From: Rhodamnia argentea
Lineage: Eukaryota; Streptophyta; Magnoliopsida; Myrtales; Myrtaceae
Length of the DNA stretch: 64,000 nucleotides
Direction: 5' to 3'
Assembly: GCF_020921035.1 (NCBI RefSeq)
Contig: NC_063157.1
Location: 24,259,015-24,323,014 of the forward strand
The translations under genes were made by a program, and so were the position numbers. The notes beneath the pieces are model-generated. The model ran no database searches. It saw only the letters and a list, made by a program, of their open reading frames with translations, and was not told the origin of the DNA. This document shows, in pieces, positions 56,475 through 64,000 of the stretch; position 1 is the stretch's first letter; each line of letters opens with the position of its first letter.

Positions 56475-57569
56475 ATGGAGGCATTGAATTTGCTTCCCGC
56501 TCTCTCTTCTCCCTCTTGCTGTTCTCCTTCGTCTCCGCGCCCGAGGCGAGAAGGGTTCTGCTACTTCGCCTCGTCGCCTAGACACCGCAAACCCGGTTCG
56601 AATCGCGTCGCGGTGAGAGCCGTCAGGGAGAAGACGAGCGAGGCGCAGAACCCACCTTCGCCGTCTGCTTCGGCGGATGAAACCACCAAGAAGTATGGCC
56701 TCGAAGCTGGTCTCTGGCAGGTGAATTCAAGCTCCGCTCTCTCGCTCTTCTTCTTCCTCACTTGGCAATCCTCGCCATGTTTTGAATCGATGACAGCTAT
56801 TGAGTTGCAGGCTACTCTGCCTTTCTGGGATCATTCTCTTATCTCTTGTAACGTTCAGATTTGTTCTAGGCCTTGTTTGAATGGATAGGATAAAACCATC
56901 GCTCTCCCTCTCCCCCAAGTTATTTCTGGCCGTTCAATCAATTTTGTTTTTTTTTAAATTGTCAGTTGTCGTATGATCTCTTCAGTTTAAACATGAATCT
57001 GGAATTTACTGGAGCAGACAAAAATAAGTAAATCCATTATCAATCTAGTGATGCTGATATTAACCAATTGCTTGTGTTGGTGAGTTGGAAGCATGATTAG
57101 CAAATGTGCTTTTGTTGATCATGTACAGATATTCAGTTCAAAAGAGGAAGGAAAGGGAGATAGTGAGCAGAAGAAGTCAAGGACAGATCAAGCCAAGGAA
57201 CTCCTTGCCAAATACGGGGGAGCATACCTGGCTACCTCCATCACTCTTTCCTTGATCTCATTCTCGCTTTGTTACGCCCTCATCAGCGCCGGCGTCGACG
57301 TACAATCTCTGTTGCAGAAGGTAATTCTTAATTCGGTGGCATCACGCCTTTGCAGATTTACCTGGAAATGTTTGGTTGGAGTCGTGGTTCATGGTCTTTG
57401 GTTGCAGGGGGGAATTTCGGTGGATGCCACCGGAGAGAAGGTTGGGACCTTTGCTTTGGCCTACGCCGCGCACAAAGCCGCGTCCCCAATTCGGTTTCCT
57501 CCGACGGTGGCCCTCACTCCCATAGTTGCCGGTTGGATCGGGAAGAAAGTAGTTGATAAGGAGAAGTGA
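56475..57569 (+). CDS. DUF1279/FAM210-like plastid membrane protein
   Basis: Three exons, 56475-56720, 57129-57320 and 57408-57569, all phase 0, encode 199 aa. The first 50 residues are Ser/Pro/Arg-rich with few acids (LLPALSSPSCCSPSSPRPRR), a likely chloroplast transit peptide. Residues 102-199 form the DUF1279 domain: QAKELLAKYGGAYLATSIT, a hydrophobic helix at about 114-135 (SLISFSLCYALISAG), then GEKVGTFALAYAAHKAASPI and FPPTVALTPIVAGWIGKKV. Animal FAM210 proteins are mitochondrial or plastid-type membrane proteins of uncertain role; plant members are thought to be plastidial. It stands convergent to the E2F gene, 0.7 kb away. At2g27290 is the Arabidopsis relative I recall, next to the NAC gene NTL8. 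Confidence 0.88.
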
Positions 57570-58297
57570 TTTGCACATTGATTCTCTGATGTTCCCAAGC
57601 CATGGTTCTGTATCCTTACATGTAATAGCTGTAGAACATACTTTTTGACATTTTTCTCAGCACAAATTATGGCTCCTCGTATTATAACACCTTTTCGCCT
57701 GGACAACTTCGGCTTTTTATGCATGGAAATACTCTTGAATCAATTCTAGAGTCAATACGCAATACTCATCAATTAGAGTACAGTTGAACAGAAACGCATT
57801 TCGGGTAAACAAGAGAGGAAATTTATCTCGGAAACATTTCCCGTCATTACATGTGGAGATCTCCCAAGGCAGAATATTTGATGATTCTTGACACAGACTC
57901 GCTTCAAACATCAGATGCCAAAATACAAATGCAACGGGTTCCCATTTCTCGAGCTGGAGTACAAAGATCCGACACTTAATTAACCATGACAACGACACGG
58001 AACCATATACATGTATGAACTTAACATATGGGCGCTTTATTACATGCTCGTAAAATCACATGAATTTATGCATGCTAATCATCTGTACATAAACCTCCTC
58101 GACTATCGTCACCTCCGAGTGTAATACACTGGACAGATTTCTCTAAGGACTCCGAGGGATGAGGTGAGGGGAATTTCCCACCTCCATCGAACTGTTGAAC
58201 CCAGAAATCTCCGTGACAGAACAGGTCCGGGAGATGACAAGATGTCATTGTTCTCCATTTGAAACAGATCCGTGAATCCCAAAAGAGTCGATGCCAC
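57570..58297. other. Convergent intergenic space / 3' UTRs
   Basis: The DUF1279 gene (+) and the E2F gene (-) converge here. There is no further coding signal and the space is likely occupied by two 3' UTRs. Confidence 0.5.
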
Positions 58298-61200
58298 TCA
58301 TCTTGCCGGCGAAGTAGCGGCAGCAGGTACTTCTGTTGTATTCGGTGGTGGAGTTTGGGCCCGCGGTGTACTGACATTAGCCATGCCGTAGTCCTCATGA
58401 AGTGAACCCAACCCATTCCACTGAACTCCAGCTATGAGCGTACGTTAAGGAAGTTCAACCTACCAGCAGTACAGTGGATACTACGGAGAATAAAAGGTGA
58501 AGAGAATAAGGTTGCAAAACGAATCGTCTTAAGCAAAAGGATACACTCTGCCCTCCATATGTCCGTGATGCTAACATCTGCGTCTGATAAGAGCCAATAA
58601 TCTGCAACACTCTGTCAGGAGAAGGCAAAGCAATAACGCAAATTAGTGACATTTACTAATGCGAGAACTCAGATTCCAGCATTTTATAGATAAGCAGAGA
58701 ATTTTTGCAGTTTCTCTTCGTCCCATCATCAAATACTCTACATTGTTTTATAACATCGGTCATTTTTCTACTACCACTGAGACTAAAACAATTTTTTTTT
58801 TCATTGGAACCTCCATCCTCAAGAAGCCACATCACCAGGCAGGCTACAGGAACACTTACATCGACATCTGAAGGAACAATCTTCATAAATCCACCCACGA
58901 TGTCTTGGGAGGTACTAAAATCTGAGTATGCTATGTCAGCAAGTTGGGCTTGCATGTCATTCTCCTGTCTGCTGGATTCTTCCTGGGCTACGGTTGTCAC
59001 TGACTTCTCGTTAACTCTTGGTTGACCACTTGGCGTAGCCTCACCGCCATTAATCTCCTCAAATCTCTCTTCAAATTGACTGTAACGAACAATGTCAGGG
59101 GGAGGTGATTGAGTATGTGGAAGCATTGAGACTTTCTAAACAGCTGACCAACCATTTTCAGGAGCATGCTTTTGCAATAGTTATGACCAAGAAAGAAGCA
59201 ATAATGCTGACTACCCGAAAAAGGGAGGAAAAAAGAAAGTACCTGACAAGATAAACGTCTATAGGACCCATTGTGCTTCTGAGGACAATCCTATATCTTC
59301 TTTGGGGATAGTCAACCGCCTGGGGACATAAGGTTAAAAAGGTCACTGGTTATCGATGCTTTACACATCAAAGAACGTCTTTACTGGTTAAAATGAGTTA
59401 TACTAACTTCATCAGGATCTGGAACTTCTAGAGTTGTGCCATGGGGAGCTTTTATTGCTATGAGAGTTTCATTCTGACAAAAGCAAGGTATTATATAATC
59501 AATAAGCTTAGGTGAAAGCTGCTGGCGAATGCACAGAAACCAAGAAAAATGCCTATTTACGATACCCCCACACGGCAAAGGAGAGATTTTAACCTGGAAA
59601 CATGGTAAAGCCTTGATGTCGTCTTCAGTAATAAAAAGCAACCTATAAAGGCGACGGTGGGTCAATTCAAAGATCCGCAAAATCAACAAAGAAAGTCCTC
59701 AAGGATCAAATTCTACCTTTTATTGTTATCATCTTCGCTGAGATCCCTCAATCTCTCCTGCATTTCTCTGCAAAGATGTGGATGCCTCAGGATACTAGTC
59801 AAGGGCAGGAAGATCATAAGAGAGAATTGACAATAACCGTTCCAAGATAACCCACCTTATTCGTTCATCCAACCCATGTTCCTCCACCGCAAGGCTTTCA
59901 ACTTGTGCCTGACAATGGAGGGAAAGGGTAAACAGTTTGGATTAGAAAGTCAGTTATGTCTCCCTAAATTCTTTCTTTAGGGGGTGTGGGCAAAGTCTGC
60001 AAAATAAATTGCCAAATGAGACATCAAGAGAAGCGTCAAGGAACCTGATAATAACGTCTAAGGACCTAGATAATATGAGAGTGACAGTGGTGAAAGCAAG
60101 TTAAAATCATTGACCTCATGATACTTTTGGATTCCAATCTCCATTTCAAATATAAAGGCCAAAGAAAAAAAATTTGCTGGTAGAAAAATCATTGAAATAG
60201 TGCCAACATGTACAAAAGCTTCTGCGATTCAAAACCAAAGTCATTGAAGGATTAACATGAAAAAAGATCTAGTCGTGGATACCTGTAAGCTAGTAACACT
60301 TTCGTCAATCTCCCCTGGCCTTGAAGCCTCCAGCCCCCTGATTTATAGAAGACCAAGCTTTTAGTATCCACTTGTTTGCTAGGACAATTTCTAAGTCTAT
60401 TAAATTCAAATATGTAGATTCCAGTAGAACATTTGCTTACTTCCACTGAATTCGGTTCTTTAGTTTCTTCTCAATGAGCCCAATGCCTTCAAGGACATTT
60501 GTAATGTCATATATTCGCCTCTTTTGCACCTATAGCAACATCATATCCTCTAGTAAAGAATCTCGCATCAGCAGATGAGGTATGGCAGAAAACAAAACGG
60601 TTACACTTACCTCCAAAGTCTCGGCAGCTTTGTTTAGATCAAGAACACCATCTTCAGCACGCTTTATCAAGTTGATAAACTTCTTAGTCAAAAGACCTGG
60701 AAGAGAAATAGGAAACATGATAAATGACGTAATTTATGTGCGTTCTGTCTTTGAATTGTCTCACAAAAGCCCAAGTTACCTAGAGAGCTGTCGTAACGAC
60801 ATGGACCAGCTGGAGTAAGATTATTGCCAGACGGAGAACCTACCAAATTACCAATAAATGCCGAGTTAATCTTATACTATCGAAATCATTATAATCAATG
60901 TGTATAGGGCAAAAGCTAAGTCCATCTACTGTATCCTTATTTCCCGACGTAAGTGGCTTATGCATGAGCTAAGCAGCAGGTTAATGAAGGTGGAACACCC
61001 AATAAAGATCCTTAAACTGACCAGCATTTGAGATAGGAGTTTGAGGTCCTAATCTATTGTTCTTTGTGATCCTTGAAGTTTTATTGCCCTTAGCTGTTTT
61101 TCCTGATACAGGCGTCTGAACAGGACTACTAAGAACCTCAGCATAACCAGCTCCAGCTGACCAATCATTTTGCTCTGCCTTGCGATCCACCGTGTCACTT

Positions 61201-62940
61201 TTCCTCTTTAGTTGCTGATCAAACCATGTAGAGATCTATTAGCAACATGTCTAAACAACTTATTTGTAATATTAATGGTATGTAACGGTGACATGTATCA
61301 GCACTTCATTTATGTGTGACGACATATGTGTCCATCAGATGCGGTTTTAAAACTTCATCAGCTTCCTCGGACATCAAAAGAGATGCATAACAAAGGATGC
61401 CACTTAAGAGGCTAAGAAACGAACCCCAGAAAGAAGTATGGAGTAAGAGTGCACAAGGGCAAAGTGACAAAAGTCGAAGGAACACAAATAACAAGAAAGT
61501 TCATGCAACGGACAGCCGCAGTTTCACATGTAATTAAGGACGACCCACGTTGTGTTGTCCATAAAAGGACGAGCATAAAGTTTCCTAAAAGGATAGAAGA
61601 GTTCAAGCTCCCCATAAAATTTTATATCTCTAACCCAGTGAAGGCAATTTGAGCGGCAAAGCAAAAAGTAAACAAATTTATTCAACCTCACCTGTCTAAC
61701 AGTGACTTAAAGCAGAACTAAACTTTACCGAACTAAAAGAGAGCACGGAATCTGAAAAACTTTCAATCATCCATGTGTTGACATGTAGCAAAGCCACCGT
61801 TATTACACTAGTACTACCATTGTCAATGCAAGACTACGGGTGTTCTGTACAACTACACCATGAAGAAGTACTCATGACTCATGAGTGCATCTTATACACT
61901 TATTTAGCCTAAGAAATCCCTTAATCCTGACATAATATAATGAGAGATAACTAGAGTCTTTCTAGGTAATTGAATACTGCTGAAAACACGGAGCTACTCA
62001 ACCTTTTCCCGTCCCCCCACAGAGAGAGGGGAAGGGAATCCAACAAATAGTTGAGGATCTCCTGTCAATAACAAAAGGCAAAACTTAAATCCAAAATCAA
62101 CTTGAAAAATGAATTGATTGGTTGATGTGGAAGAACCACTGCACAAGGAATGACAGCAACTGACATTGAAAAGCTACAAGAACGATTAAATCTTGTTCCT
62201 CAGTGCAAGTTTGACTTGCTAGGGTCCAAGACACAAACATTGTCCCAGTACAGCCTGTAAACTCAATGTATTCACCAGCAATGTAACTGACTTTGACAGT
62301 CTTTCAAATTACGCAAAAAACAAGTCATTTCCCCCCACAACCCATTTCGAGACAACTTGTTCAAGTCCATACACTAATTCTTCAGCAGCTGCAATTTACC
62401 GACTCCTAGGAAAGCCACAATGACCATGAAATCACAAACTCTCCGAAGTAAGCTTGCTCCTCTTAGAAAGAGAAGACACTCGAATTACGACCAAAACGTA
62501 TCAAACCCACTGTAGCTAGTAAAACCAACAGGAAAAATCGAATACTGGAACCTCAATCAGAACCGCACGCAGCAGGCCCGACAAAACGAGACGAAATCCA
62601 AAGCAGGTGAGCTCAGAACAAGCTACCAGCACCAAAACCCAAGCAGATCTCGCCGCAATTCGGCAAAAGCCCCAAAAAGAAAACAAAAAACCCGCACCAA
62701 GGACGCGCGTGGGAATCGAGGGAGAGTGGTCCCACTCACCGGGGATCGAACCAAGAGGGCGTCGGCCTCGTGATCAGCGACCCTGCGCGGGGCCTCGGGG
62801 GAGAAGCGGTGGTAGTCGGGGGGAGCAACAAAAGGCGGCTTAACGGAGGAGAAGGGGAGCTGGCGGTCGAGGGGGTTCCGCAGCTTGGGCTGGGGCGGGG
62901 CCGGGCGCGGCGGCTGCTTCGGAGCAGAGTGATCGGACAT
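58298..62940 (-). CDS. E2FB: E2F transcription factor (E2FA/E2FB type)
   Basis: Fourteen exons on the minus strand: 62940-62740, 61214-61022, 60839-60780, 60696-60611, 60529-60441, 60337-60283, 59908-59856, 59767-59717, 59642-59594, 59473-59408, 59319-59243, 59079-58860, 58611-58545 and 58431-58298. Borders are GT/AG and the joined frame is 1401 bases, 466 aa. The winged-helix DNA-binding domain is at about 150-212, with [19 protein letters not shown] (RRIYD at 184-188). A leucine zipper and marked box follow (about 213-326: [48 protein letters not shown]). The C-terminal transactivation and retinoblastoma-binding motif is [16 protein letters not shown] (404-419). It is a typical DP-dependent activator E2F controlling S-phase genes. 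The length and the neighbour OFP favour E2FB (At5g22220). Confidence 0.95.
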
Positions 62941-64000
62941 CGGCCCCAAGATCGGCAGGGGAATCGGCGACTCCCGCGCGGAGCTGGGGTTTTGGAAGGC
63001 GGAAGAGAGAGAGAGGCGGGGCGGGGGAGACCGAGGGGCGACTGGTTGCGGGAGGTGCTGCCGAGAATCGGAAGCGGGTTTCGGGGAGGGGGATCGAGGA
63101 GAGAGAAAGAGCGGGAGGGAGGGAACGGATTCTAGAGAGAGAAATCGAGAGGAGCGAGGGAAATCGGTGCGGAGGAACGAGGAGGAAGAAGAAGGAGAAG
63201 GAAACAAAAAATAAAAAAGCGGGTAAAGAGAGAGCAGAAAACGAGGGAAGAGAGAAGGGAGGAGGAGGGAATTTGGTTCGGATATAGATGTGGAGGGAAG
63301 CCCCCCCCTCCCCCTCTCTTTTTTTATTTATTTTAATTCCCTGAGCTCACTGAAATTATTTGAACAAAATAAAAATAAAAATAAAAATAAAAATGAAACT
63401 TAACTTATAGAATTGCATGTTCCCAAAAGTTTATAGAGTATTTCATTTTCGATTTTTAATTTTAAAAATCAAACATTACAGGGTTTGCTTTAGATCGGTT
63501 TATAAGTCAACATTACCCGATAAGTTCCTTCATCTAGCTTCGACAATAACAAGTGTCACGAAATTCGAGTAATTGTATGTATCCGACCCCGAGGAGAGAA
63601 AATCCACGAGAAGAATTCACACGGTATGTAGCGTTCATTGTATGTGATTTCGGGTTATTGTTCGGGGTCGTACCGAACCCTTCGACGATTTATTGCTTGC
63701 CCGACCAAATCCTAATCGATAAACCTATGTGGGTTGAAATCACGCGGTCTAAAGAGAATGGAGCCTGGTCGGAAAGTCAAATCGTCTTATGGATGTAGCC
63801 GATTCTCGAGAATGATCGATATAATTTCAAATTTGGCACCAAAAAAAAAAATTTGAGTTGACATACGTATTAATGCGAGCGACTTTTCAAATCTCGGTAC
63901 GTGTAAATATAATAGAACACTCGGCATTTTCCCGAAACTTCGTGTTTTTCGTCAGAAAAGTTGAAATAAAAATGATTGTTTCCGTGAGAGTTGAAGAAAA
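62941..64000. other. E2F upstream region and intergenic end of window
   Basis: From 62941 to about 63300 the sequence is GA/CT- and GC-rich, fitting the E2F leader and proximal promoter. An in-frame upstream ATG at 63207 exists, but the extra residues are low-complexity. An (AAAAT)n tract lies at 63366-63393. Beyond this, AT-rich sequence shows no gene. Confidence 0.45.

Noticed and set aside
62623-63207. Upstream extension of the E2F first exon to an ATG at 63207
   Set aside because: The extra 89 residues are Ser/Pro-rich low-complexity sequence of leader type; [11 protein letters not shown] at 62940 fits known plant E2F beginnings.
1-64000. CRISPR arrays, phage or bacterial-type defence or toxin systems, rRNA and tRNA genes
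   Set aside because: I saw no regularly spaced repeats with unique spacers and no microbial-type gene clusters. Words resembling a tRNA T-loop were not accompanied by a cloverleaf. All confident genes are plant nuclear genes.

Overview
This is eukaryotic, angiosperm (eudicot) nuclear DNA. Genes are split by short AT-rich introns with GT...AG borders, and nearly every recognisable protein is a plant-specific family member: NAC, OVATE, GIR-type EAR repressor, NIT4-type nitrilase, plant E2F. Long AT-rich intergenic stretches are full of foldback (MITE-like) repeats and decayed LTR fragments. The repeat style suggests a woody rosid, possibly Myrtaceae; that placement is an impression from memory, not proven.

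Layout. 0.4-10 kb: a tandem segmental duplication carrying two F-box genes on the + strand. The second is intact (341 aa, with a C-terminal membrane anchor); the first has lost one base and is truncated before the anchor. 10-20 kb: no gene that I can support; repeats, microsatellites and LTR-like fossils. 20.1-22.5 kb: a long coiled-coil protein gene (+). 23.2-28.4 kb: two tandem five-exon nitrilase genes (-), each with the Glu-Lys-Cys triad. 29.9-32.7 kb: LTR-like and foldback repeats. 33.8-36.7 kb: a NAC transcription factor with a C-terminal transmembrane helix (+). 39.6-41.6 kb: a small two-exon gene for a membrane-anchored coiled-coil protein (+). 44.7-45.1 kb: a small EAR-motif/zinc-ribbon protein (+). 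49.1-49.9 kb: an intronless, very GC-rich CAF1 deadenylase (+). 52.6-53.2 kb: an OVATE family protein (-). 56.5-57.6 kb: a plastid-type DUF1279/FAM210 protein (+). 58.3-62.9 kb: a 14-exon E2F transcription factor (-).

How the genes fit together. They do not form an operon-like pathway. What ties them together is conserved gene order. From memory of Arabidopsis, E2FB, OFP10, CAF1b, NAC089, NIT4 and a coiled-coil gene lie in one stretch of chromosome 5 (At5g22220 to At5g22310), and a DUF1279 gene, the NAC gene NTL8 and an F-box gene are neighbours on chromosome 2 (At2g27290 to At2g27310). This window holds both sets interleaved in one collinear block, as expected of a region that Arabidopsis duplicated and then partly lost.

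I found no CRISPR array, no microbial-type system and no clearly novel molecular machine. The points most worth following up are the block of conserved order, the F-box pair that differs by a membrane anchor, the repeat families, and splice-like exons of unknown nature at 50.2-51.9 kb.
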